Shown in pieces: positions 57,035-64,000 of a stretch of DNA of 64,000 nt. The DNA comes from Parahalioglobus pacificus. GTDB taxonomy: Bacteria; Pseudomonadota; Gammaproteobacteria; Pseudomonadales; Halieaceae. The DNA is taken from NCBI RefSeq assembly GCF_014652275.1, contig NZ_BMYM01000001.1:1240001-1304000 (forward strand), given 5' to 3'. Numbering within the stretch: the first letter of the stretch is position 1; each line of letters opens with the position of its first letter. A program made the position numbers and the translations under genes. The notes under the pieces are model-generated. The model was given only the letters and a program-made list of their open reading frames with translations, was not told where the DNA came from and did no database searches.

Positions 57035-57874
57035 TTAGCCGGGCAGTAGCGCAGGCCCCGGCGGCGGTACGGGTAGATTGAAGGTATCGGGATAGCTGAC
57101 CTCCACCAGGTACAAGCCTGCTGCAGGGGCAGTATCGGCGGCCACACGGCGATCGCCGGCCTCCAGCAGTTCTGCTACCCAGTTCGGGTGTGCCTGCCCG
57201 CTTCCTATCATCATCAAAGTGCCGGCAATATTGCGCACCATATGGTGCAGAAAGGCGTTCGCACGAAAATCGATAGCGATAAGTGCACCGTGCCGACTTA
57301 CAGAGATTGCCTGCATATCACGCATCGGCGTCGAGGCCTGGCAACTGGCGGCGCGGAATGCACTGAAGTCGCGCTCACCCAGCATCTGCTGCGCGGCCTG
57401 ATCCATCAAACTGGCATCCAGGGGCCTTCGCTGCCAAGTCACCAACCCATCCAACTGCGCAGGTCGTATCGCGCTATTGTAAATCAGGTACCGGTAACGT
57501 CTGGACGTGGCGCTGAATCGCGCGTGAAAGCCTGGCCCTACCTGCTGTGCCCAATGCAATCGCACGGACGCCGGCAGGCTGGCATTGGTGCCCAGCACCC
57601 ACGCTTTGGGACTGCGACCGACGGGATCATCAAAATGAACAACCTGCCCAAAACCATGAACACCTGTATCAGTGCGGCCTGCACAGTGCACACGCACTGG
57701 CTCATTGGCAACGCGCGCAAGCGCTGCCTCTAGGGATTCCTGAACAGTATCAACATCGAGATGAGGTTGTGCTTGCCAGCCGCTGTAGTGTCGACCATCG
57801 TATTCCACCCGGCAGGCGACCCGGCTGCCAGCAGGCAGCGGGTCGGGCGAAAAGTGAGGGAATGCCTCAGTCAA
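57035..57874 (-). CDS. truA: tRNA pseudouridine(38-40) synthase
   Basis: Isomerises uridines 38-40 in tRNA anticodon arms. [15 protein letters not shown] starts the catalytic domain, the catalytic aspartate is in [18 protein letters not shown], and [18 protein letters not shown] closes the active site. The proposed TTG start at 57874 overlaps the fimV end by 8 bp and gives 279 aa. No ATG is available near the fold, so the exact start is uncertain. fimV-truA order is conserved. Confidence 0.93.
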   Translation of the reverse strand: MTEAFPHFSPDPLPAGSRVACRVEYDGRHYSGWQAQPHLDVDTVQESLEAALARVANEPVRVHCAGRTDTGVHGFGQVVHFDDPVGRSPKAWVLGTNASLPASVRLHWAQQVGPGFHARFSATSRRYRYLIYNSAIRPAQLDGLVTWQRRPLDASLMDQAAQQMLGERDFSAFRAASCQASTPMRDMQAISVSRHGALIAIDFRANAFLHHMVRNIAGTLMMIGSGQAHPNWVAELLEAGDRRVAADTAPAAGLYLVEVSYPDTFNLPVPPPGPALLPG

Positions 57875-60248
57875 TGCGCGCCAGCAACTGCCTGGCTTCT
57901 TCCTGTTGCTCCTCGGTGCCGTCGCCCATGACTTCTTCGAGGATCTGGCGTGCGCCATCCCCATCGCCCATATCCATGTAGGCACGGGCAAGGTCTAGCT
58001 TGGTGGACATTTGATTGCCTTCCGCGGCGAACACCATGTCACCTTCATCGGCCTCGAAATCGCCGCTGAGGTCCAGGTCGTCGGCCATGTCTTGAGACTC
58101 ACTGTCCTCGATTTCAAGGCCACCAAAGTCTGACTCAAACACCTCGGGATCGACCGTGTCATCAAAGTCAGCGGGACTGCCTATAGCGGGGCTGCCTCCA
58201 GCGGGGTTACCCACCGTGGGCACAGGGTCTGGCTCCTCGAATGCCGGGGCGCTTGAAGGCGCCTCGACTGCTGGTGCGGCAGACAGATTTGCGGTGGAGC
58301 GTCCACTGCCCATGACCGACTCCGCCGCCGCAATCATTGCGGTATCGCCACTGGCACGTATCTCGGTGAGCTGGCCGGCAGCTTCATCCCGATCACCCAT
58401 ATCGACGTAAAGCTCCAGCAACTTCAGGCGATAGGCCATATTGCCAGGCTCGTTGCCAAAAGCGGTCTTAAGCAGCTCAACCGCTTGAGCCTGCCGCCCG
58501 TAAGCAATGTAGATGTCTGCTTCTGCCAGTGCGTCGCCAGTCTCGCCCTCGGAAGCGTATTCGTCGTGGCGCTTTTCACCGTAGCCACGGCCGGTCCCTG
58601 TATCTTCCTCACTAGGTGTTTCGGCAACTGGCGCAGATTCGACTTCTACTTCGGGCTGCGGCTCCGACTCTGGCGCAGGTTCTACCGGCGCCACCACTTC
58701 TTTGCGCTTTGGTGCCACGGGCTGTGCATGCGTGGCTGTGGGTGCCATCACCGCCTCGTTGGAACCTGAGCGACGGCGCCACAGAATCAAACCTAGCAGC
58801 AGCGCAACCACGGCGCCGCCGGCAATGTACATCCACTGGGCAATACCGCCCTGTTGAGCAGGGGCATTACTGGTGATCTGGGTGGGCTTGGCTGGCGCCG
58901 CCTTGGGCACCGCTACAGGTTCCGGATTCGCTGTTGCGGCCTCTTCAGGAGCAGCATCAACGGCTGAAGCGGCTAGCTCCCCACCGGCAGCCTGTGCAAC
59001 CTCTGTGACTTCTGCACCACCCTCGGCGGTTTGCGGGTCGCCAGCCATCGTCTGATCGCCCTCGACAGCCGCATTCCGACCATCTGCCATGAGATCTGCT
59101 GTATCTGTCTCAGGCTCTACAGCACTACTGCCGTTTGCCTCGGCCAGCGCAGCCTGGAGGGCGGCAATCTGCTCGTCTTTGAGGTCGACGATGCGCTGCA
59201 GGGTATCAACTCGCTCGGACATGGCGTCCAAACGGCCCTGGCTGTCAGCCGCCTCTAGCTGCGCTCGCTCCAGATCTTCCATCGATGCATCAGATGTGGC
59301 GCGGGCATCCGATGAATCGCCGCCCTGCTCCATGGCTGCAACGGGCTCAGCGGAGATACGCAGCGACGCCGCGGCGGTGACACCGGGCGCCGTATCGCGA
59401 CTTGCCTGCCAATCCGCGTTTTGCTGGCGTACTTCAGCAAGCGCGTCCGCCAGATTGTCGGAGCTGATATCGTCAGCACTAGGCAGGTAAATAATGTAAC
59501 CGGCCTTTATCTGGTTGATATTGCCGTTGATGAAAGCTTCGGGGTTCAGGCGCTGGATGTCCAACATGGCCTGGTGAACGCTGGTGCCGGCAGGGCGGCC
59601 CTGCGAAGCGATTTCCCAAAGGGTTTGGTCGCGTTTGACCATGTAGCGTGCACCCGCTGTAGGGTTACTCGCGGCGCTGCTACCAAAATCCCTGTTGGGC
59701 ATTTCGCCCGGAGCCAGATTAGAGGCGCTGGTTTTGACCCGGGCACCGGAAGTGGCGGCCGGGTCAGTGGCTTTTTTTGCCGGCTCGGGCTCCCCTTCTA
59801 CCTCTGCGACGCGCTGCGACGCAGACACCACAGGGTTCACAGTGTCAAACGCGGGTGGATCGACCAGCACAGTGTATTCGCGGAGCAGCCGCCCAGAAGG
59901 CCAGCGTGCTTCGACGATAAAGTCGAGATAGGGCTCGAGCACGGGGTCGTCCGAGGTCACGACGATAACGCCGCGGCCGCTCTGATCCACCTGCACGTCG
60001 AATTTGATACCGGTCAGGAAGTAGGCCCGATCGACGCCCATACGTTCAAAGTCGTCGGAAGTGGCCAGCCGAATGCGAATTTCGTCCGCCTGAAGCACGC
60101 CGGTATTGAGTAGATCAACCTGCGCTTTCAGGGGTTCATTGAGGAAGGACTCAAGGGTGAGTTCACCCAGTCCTAGCGCCCATACACTGGATGCGTTCAG
60201 GCACCCCAGCGTTAACAGTGCTGCCGCTAACTTGTTTTTACGAGCCAT
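57867..60248 (-). CDS. fimV: FimV/HubP polar landmark protein
   Basis: Large inner-membrane protein with a periplasmic LysM domain, which in Pseudomonas and Vibrio organises the cell pole, type IV pili and chemotaxis. Signal peptide at residues 1-24 (cleavage near VWA), conserved GLGELTLESFLNEPLKAQV, LysM at about 200-254, a coiled coil at about 316-366, one membrane helix at about 466-488, then an acidic cytosolic region with TPR-like pieces and the conserved FimV C-terminal domain (DLARAYMDMGDGDGARQIL, about 750-793). ATG 60248 follows AAGG at 7 bases. Length is 793 aa. Confidence 0.95.
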   Translation of the reverse strand: MARKNKLAAALLTLGCLNASSVWALGLGELTLESFLNEPLKAQVDLLNTGVLQADEIRIRLATSDDFERMGVDRAYFLTGIKFDVQVDQSGRGVIVVTSDDPVLEPYLDFIVEARWPSGRLLREYTVLVDPPAFDTVNPVVSASQRVAEVEGEPEPAKKATDPAATSGARVKTSASNLAPGEMPNRDFGSSAASNPTAGARYMVKRDQTLWEIASQGRPAGTSVHQAMLDIQRLNPEAFINGNINQIKAGYIIYLPSADDISSDNLADALAEVRQQNADWQASRDTAPGVTAAASLRISAEPVAAMEQGGDSSDARATSDASMEDLERAQLEAADSQGRLDAMSERVDTLQRIVDLKDEQIAALQAALAEANGSSAVEPETDTADLMADGRNAAVEGDQTMAGDPQTAEGGAEVTEVAQAAGGELAASAVDAAPEEAATANPEPVAVPKAAPAKPTQITSNAPAQQGGIAQWMYIAGGAVVALLLGLILWRRRSGSNEAVMAPTATHAQPVAPKRKEVVAPVEPAPESEPQPEVEVESAPVAETPSEEDTGTGRGYGEKRHDEYASEGETGDALAEADIYIAYGRQAQAVELLKTAFGNEPGNMAYRLKLLELYVDMGDRDEAAGQLTEIRASGDTAMIAAAESVMGSGRSTANLSAAPAVEAPSSAPAFEEPDPVPTVGNPAGGSPAIGSPADFDDTVDPEVFESDFGGLEIEDSESQDMADDLDLSGDFEADEGDMVFAAEGNQMSTKLDLARAYMDMGDGDGARQILEEVMGDGTEEQQEEARQLLARID

Positions 60249-60453
60249 AACCACGCCTTATTATTCTCTCCAGAGCACCCCGGCAGCACCCCCTACAGCG
60301 CTGCCATCCCCAGGATTGTCGCGGGCCGGCCACCTAACAAAAAAAACGTGCCCCGTCAGGCGGTTACACTACGAGCTCAAAGTAGTGCTGTAGGTGCTTC
60401 CGTGCACTGGCGACAACCTCGATCTTCACCCAAGTATGTTCAATACCTTCATA

Positions 60454-60487
60454 TTAATCAAGGTAATAAGTCCGTTTAATCAAGGTA
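60454..60487. repeat. 12-bp direct repeat at the asd stop codon
   Basis: TTAATCAAGGTA occurs at 60454-60465 and 60476-60487, 22 bp apart. The second copy contains the last codons and stop of asd (Tyr-Leu-Asp-stop), so the first looks like a local duplication of the gene end. No function is assigned. Confidence 0.6.
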
Positions 60488-61501
60488 TGTCTCAATAAGG
60501 TTTTCGGCGATCTGGACACTGTTCAGAGCCGCTCCTTTTCGCACATTGTCGGCCACCACCCAGAGGTTCAAGCCCCGAGGGTGCGAGATATCCTCGCGAA
60601 TACGGCCAACAAATACCGGGTCGTTACCAGCTGATTCGGTCACCGCCGTGGGATAACCCCCATCGGCGTGCTCGTCGATAACCGCCACACCGGGCGCCGC
60701 GGCCAGCATTACCCTGACCTCCTCAGCACTGATCGGGTCTACAGTCTCGATGTGGACCGCTTCGGAGTGACCGAAGAAGACCGGCACACGCACGCAGGTC
60801 GGGTTCACCTGTATAGAGGCATCATCGAAGATTTTCTGGGTTTCCCACACCATCTTCATTTCTTCCCGGGTATAGCCGTTGTCCTGAAAATTGTCTATGT
60901 GCGGCAAGGCATTGAACGCAATCTGCTTGGGGTACACCTCAGTCTCAATCGCCTGGCCATTGAGAAGCCGCGCTGTTTGACCCGCCAATTCCTCAATGGC
61001 CTCTTTACCTGTGCCGGACACCGCCTGGTAGGTACACACATTAATGCGCTCTATCCCGACCGCGTCGTAGATCGGCTTCAGGGCCACCAACATCTGGATG
61101 GTTGAGCAATTGGGATTAGCAATAATATTGCGCAAACTGTAGCCAGCCAGCGCCTCCGGATTCACCTCAGGCACCACGAGGGGGATGTCGGGGTCCTGGC
61201 GGAAGTGGGATGTGTTATCGATAACCACACAGCCAGCCTCCGCTGCCTTGGGAGCGTACTCGGCGGAGACACTGCCCCCTGCCGAGAACAGGCCGATCTG
61301 CACTGAGCTGAAATCGAACTCTGCAAGATCGGTAACACGCACTGAGCTGCCTTTAAACATCACGGTCTTGCCCGCTGATCGACTGCTGGCCAGCGGGTAC
61401 AGATTGCGGACAGGGAAATTGCGCTCCTCGAGGATGGCTATCATTGCCTCCCCAACCGCTCCGGTTGCGCCGACAACGGCCACATCAAATTCTTTGCTCA
61501 T
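60476..61501 (-). CDS. asd: aspartate-semialdehyde dehydrogenase
   Basis: NADPH enzyme leading to lysine/diaminopimelate, methionine and threonine. Rossmann motif VVGATGAVGEAM at residues 8-19; the catalytic Cys is in NPNCSTIQML (about residue 128) and the acid-base His in PVFFGHSEAVHIE. MSKEFD at 61501 fits the family start (341 aa); an alternative begins five codons earlier. It lies between leuB and fimV, the conserved order. Confidence 0.97.
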   Translation of the reverse strand: MSKEFDVAVVGATGAVGEAMIAILEERNFPVRNLYPLASSRSAGKTVMFKGSSVRVTDLAEFDFSSVQIGLFSAGGSVSAEYAPKAAEAGCVVIDNTSHFRQDPDIPLVVPEVNPEALAGYSLRNIIANPNCSTIQMLVALKPIYDAVGIERINVCTYQAVSGTGKEAIEELAGQTARLLNGQAIETEVYPKQIAFNALPHIDNFQDNGYTREEMKMVWETQKIFDDASIQVNPTCVRVPVFFGHSEAVHIETVDPISAEEVRVMLAAAPGVAVIDEHADGGYPTAVTESAGNDPVFVGRIREDISHPRGLNLWVVADNVRKGAALNSVQIAENLIETYLD

Positions 61502-61512
61502 AACGGGCCCTC

Positions 61513-62592
61513 TCAATTGTCCAGTGCGGCAACGACCGCATCGCCCATCGCGACGGTGTCTACCAGGGTGGTTCCTTCGGAATGAATATCAGCCGTGCGC
61601 AAGCCTTGATCGAGCACGGCGCTGACTGCGCCCTCGATGGCATCTGCGGCCGAAGGCGCAGCCAGTGTGTATCGCAGCATCATTGCCACCGAGAGGATGG
61701 TTGCCAATGGGTTGGCTTTGCCCCCCCCCGCGATATCGGGTGCCGACCCGTGGCAGGGCTCGTACATGCCTCGACCCTCCCGGTCCAGTGACGCTGAGGG
61801 GAGCATGCCGATGGAGCCTGTGAGCATGGCAGCAGCGTCCGAGAGAATATCGCCAAACATATTGCCGGTCACGATCACGTCAAACTGTTTGGGCGCGCGC
61901 ACCAGCTGCATGGCAGCGTTATCAACATACATGTGACTGAGTTCAACATCCGGGTACTGGGGCGCAATGCGCTCAAGCACCTCGCGCCACAACACAGTGG
62001 CCTCCAGAACATTGGATTTATCCACGGAACAGACGCGACCGTCCCGCTTGCCCGCCAGGTCAAATGCCAGGTGCGCAATACGCTCAATCTCAGACTCGCT
62101 GTAGACGTAGGTGTTGTAGCCCTGACGCTCGCCGTTCTCGAGAGTACGAATACCTCGGGGTTCACCAAAGTAGATGCCGCCTGTGAGCTCGCGCACGATC
62201 AGGATGTCCAGCCCGGAGACCACCTCGGGTTTCAGGCTGGATGCTTCAACCAACTGTGGGTAGAGAATGGCGGGGCGCAGGTTGCCGAACAATTGCAACT
62301 GGGAGCGGATAGCCAGCAGACCTCGCTCGGGCCTGAGTTCTCGCTCCACACCGTCCCACTTTGGGCCACCAACGGCACCCAGAAGAATGGCATCTGCGCT
62401 GCGAGCCGCAGCGAGGGTTTCTTCCGGCAATGGCACGCCATGCACGTCCAGCGCCGCGCCCCCGATCAAACCATGCTCAAGAGCGAGTTCCAGGTCGTAC
62501 TGCTGGTTAACACGCCGCAGCACCTTCTCTGCTTCGGCCATGATTTCGGGGCCAATGTAGTCCCCAGGCAAAATTAAAATGCGCTTCGTCAT
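61513..62592 (-). CDS. leuB: 3-isopropylmalate dehydrogenase
   Basis: NAD-dependent oxidative decarboxylase of leucine synthesis. [14 protein letters not shown] replaces the more usual GDGIGPE with [16 protein letters not shown] and [14 protein letters not shown] bind substrate, and [20 protein letters not shown] binds metal and cofactor. Length is 359 aa. It follows leuD by 11 bp in leuC-leuD-leuB. Confidence 0.97.
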   Translation of the reverse strand: MTKRILILPGDYIGPEIMAEAEKVLRRVNQQYDLELALEHGLIGGAALDVHGVPLPEETLAAARSADAILLGAVGGPKWDGVERELRPERGLLAIRSQLQLFGNLRPAILYPQLVEASSLKPEVVSGLDILIVRELTGGIYFGEPRGIRTLENGERQGYNTYVYSESEIERIAHLAFDLAGKRDGRVCSVDKSNVLEATVLWREVLERIAPQYPDVELSHMYVDNAAMQLVRAPKQFDVIVTGNMFGDILSDAAAMLTGSIGMLPSASLDREGRGMYEPCHGSAPDIAGGGKANPLATILSVAMMLRYTLAAPSAADAIEGAVSAVLDQGLRTADIHSEGTTLVDTVAMGDAVVAALDN

Positions 62593-62603
62593 CGCCTTCT
62601 CCC

Positions 62604-63257
62604 TTATCGACTGCCGATCACATCAAACAGCCACGGCGCGCGCTGTCGCAACCCGGCCTCGTAATGCCTGATGGCGTCGGCACTCTTGAGCGTAATGCCT
62701 ATATCGTCCAAGCCGTTTACCGTGCAGTCCTTGCGGAAGGCATCGACCTCAAACGCGATGGATTCACCCTCTGGCGTACGGATGAGTTGGTTCGGTAAGT
62801 CAACTTCCAGCGCGTAGCCCTCGTTCGCGTACATCGCCTGAAACAGCCCATCGACAATCTCTGCATCCAGCGCAATCGGCAACATGCCGTTCTTGAAACA
62901 GTTATTGAAGAAGATGTCCGCAAAACTGGGGGCAATGATGCAGCGAAAGCCGTAATCCTCCAGCGCCCAGGGAGCGTGCTCACGGCTGGAGCCACAGCCA
63001 AAGTTTTCCCTGGCCAGCAGAACCGAGGCACCGGCATAGCGTGGGAAGTTCAGCGGAAACTCATCGTTCACCGGCCGACCACTGCAATCTTCACCCGGCT
63101 GCCCCTCATCGAGGTAGCGAAGCTCATCGAACAAATTAGGGCCAAAGCCTGAACGCTTGATCGATTTCAGAAACTGCTTCGGGATAATGAGATCGGTGTC
63201 TACGTTGGCCCTGTCCATCGGCGCGACCAAACCACTGTGTACTGTAAACGGCTTCAT
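62604..63257 (-). CDS. leuD: 3-isopropylmalate dehydratase small subunit
   Basis: Swivel-domain subunit of isopropylmalate isomerase. [17 protein letters not shown] (about residues 18-34), [18 protein letters not shown] and [17 protein letters not shown] are family signatures. Length is 217 aa. Its ATG overlaps the leuC stop by 4 bp, consistent with equimolar subunit production. Confidence 0.98.
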   Translation of the reverse strand: MKPFTVHSGLVAPMDRANVDTDLIIPKQFLKSIKRSGFGPNLFDELRYLDEGQPGEDCSGRPVNDEFPLNFPRYAGASVLLARENFGCGSSREHAPWALEDYGFRCIIAPSFADIFFNNCFKNGMLPIALDAEIVDGLFQAMYANEGYALEVDLPNQLIRTPEGESIAFEVDAFRKDCTVNGLDDIGITLKSADAIRHYEAGLRQRAPWLFDVIGSR

Positions 63258-64000
63258 GCTGCGCCCTCTATCAATTCACGCACATCCACAAAGTGACCTG
63301 CAACAGCAGCGGCGGCCGCCATCGCGGGGCTGACTAAATGGGTGCGCCCGCCAAAGCCCTGCCGACCCTCAAAATTTCGATTGGACGTAGAGGCGCAATG
63401 CTCCCCTGCCCCCAATTTGTCGGCGTTCATCGCAAGACACATTGAGCACCCGGGCTCACGCCACTCCATACCTGCATCCATGAACACCTTGTCCAAACCC
63501 TCGGCCTCGGCTTGCGCCTTGACCTCGCCGGAGCCGGGGACAATCAGTACCTGTTTGACGGAGGCTGCTTTGCTTCGCCCGCGAACTACGTTTGCGGCTT
63601 CGCGAAGGTCTTCAATCCGGCTGTTTGTGCAAGAACCAATAAATACGCGATCAGGTCGTATCTCACTGATCGCCTGACCGGCCTCAAGCCCCATGTATTC
63701 CAGGGCCCGCTCGCAGGCGCTGCGCTTAACCGGGTCTTCGAAGTCCTGGGGCCCAGGAACCAAAGCATCGATGGGCAACACCATTTCCGGGGATGTGCCC
63801 CAGGTCACTTGCGGCTTAATAGCGGCGCCTTCCAGTACCACCACGCGATCGAACTCAGCGTCGTCATCGCTGTGCAAATCCCGCCAGGCTGCCTCAGCCG
63901 CGGTCCATTGCTCACCCGAAGGCGCATAGGGACGTCCCTTCACATAATCCAGGGTCACGTCATCAACGGCGATCATGCCCATGCGGGCACCGGCTTCGAT
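63254..64000 (-). CDS. leuC: 3-isopropylmalate dehydratase large subunit (partial)
   Basis: C-terminal 248 residues of the aconitase-family subunit; the 5' end lies beyond the window, and the frame is open to base 64000 ([14 protein letters not shown] continues upstream of the first ATG in view). The iron-sulfur ligands appear in [13 protein letters not shown] and [23 protein letters not shown] and the alanine-rich end before HFVDVRELI complete the domain. First visible gene of leuCDB. Confidence 0.97.
   Translation of the reverse strand: MEAGARMGMIAVDDVTLDYVKGRPYAPSGEQWTAAEAAWRDLHSDDDAEFDRVVVLEGAAIKPQVTWGTSPEMVLPIDALVPGPQDFEDPVKRSACERALEYMGLEAGQAISEIRPDRVFIGSCTNSRIEDLREAANVVRGRSKAASVKQVLIVPGSGEVKAQAEAEGLDKVFMDAGMEWREPGCSMCLAMNADKLGAGEHCASTSNRNFEGRQGFGGRTHLVSPAMAAAAAVAGHFVDVRELIEGAA

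Noticed and set aside
59421-60113. 230-codon plus-strand frame across fimV
   Set aside because: Antisense shadow of the FimV N-terminal and LysM region.

Overview
The window is a chromosomal segment of a free-living, probably marine gammaproteobacterium. The protein repertoire and several gene orders (gap-mfd-csiV-mtnP; lexA-topA; dnaX-ybaB-recR-rnd-ycgL-ycgN; leuCDB-asd-fimV-truA-trpF...accD-folC-dedD-cvpA-purF-metZ) are those of Pseudomonas and the Cellvibrionales/Halieaceae (OM60/NOR5) relatives. The organism is inferred from synteny and protein similarity recalled from memory, not from a search. No rRNA, CRISPR array, insertion sequence or intact prophage was seen.

Layout. 0.1-8.3 kb: GAPDH (minus) diverges from mfd and csiV (plus), which converge on a methylthioinosine phosphorylase and an MscS channel. 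8.6-13.8 kb: a small acidic protein, lexA under two LexA boxes, then two small conserved proteins and topA on the minus strand. 13.9-17.5 kb: UspA, a glutaredoxin-like protein, an IclR and an AraC regulator, and a SpoU-type RNA methyltransferase. 17.5-26.3 kb: a long minus-strand run headed by 4.5S RNA (ffs) and dnaX, through ybaB, recR, rnd, ycgL and ycgN to a four-gene VWA/MoxR membrane module. dnaX carries a clear -1 programmed-frameshift signal. 26.3-31.3 kb: an RND efflux adaptor, permease and TetR operon behind twin palindromic operators.

31.3-36.8 kb is the accessory part. It contains a sensor-domain remnant, a large secreted protein with calcium-type repeats and a C-terminal anchor, a LuxR-type solo regulator, a decayed reading frame and a truncated TAXI solute receptor that abuts tRNA-Arg. 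36.8-37.2 kb is a Pro-His-Arg tRNA cluster with a strong promoter.

37.3-48 kb: folD, cysS-glnS, ppiB-lpxH, miaE with a DUF1289 protein, and a second MoxR module (moxR-DUF58-tgpA). 48-64 kb: one long minus-strand block of amino-acid, purine, folate and fatty-acid genes: leuC (cut by the window edge), leuD, leuB, asd, fimV, truA, trpF, trpB, trpA, accD, folC, dedD, cvpA, purF and metZ. Genes are packed tightly, often with 4-bp ATGA/GTGA overlaps.

The most interesting items are the dnaX frameshift cassette, an RND permease lacking two classical proton-relay residues, the VWA/MoxR module in which both VWA proteins have non-canonical metal sites, and the LuxR-solo/surface-protein pair in the tRNA-adjacent region. 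None is proven to be a new system from sequence alone.
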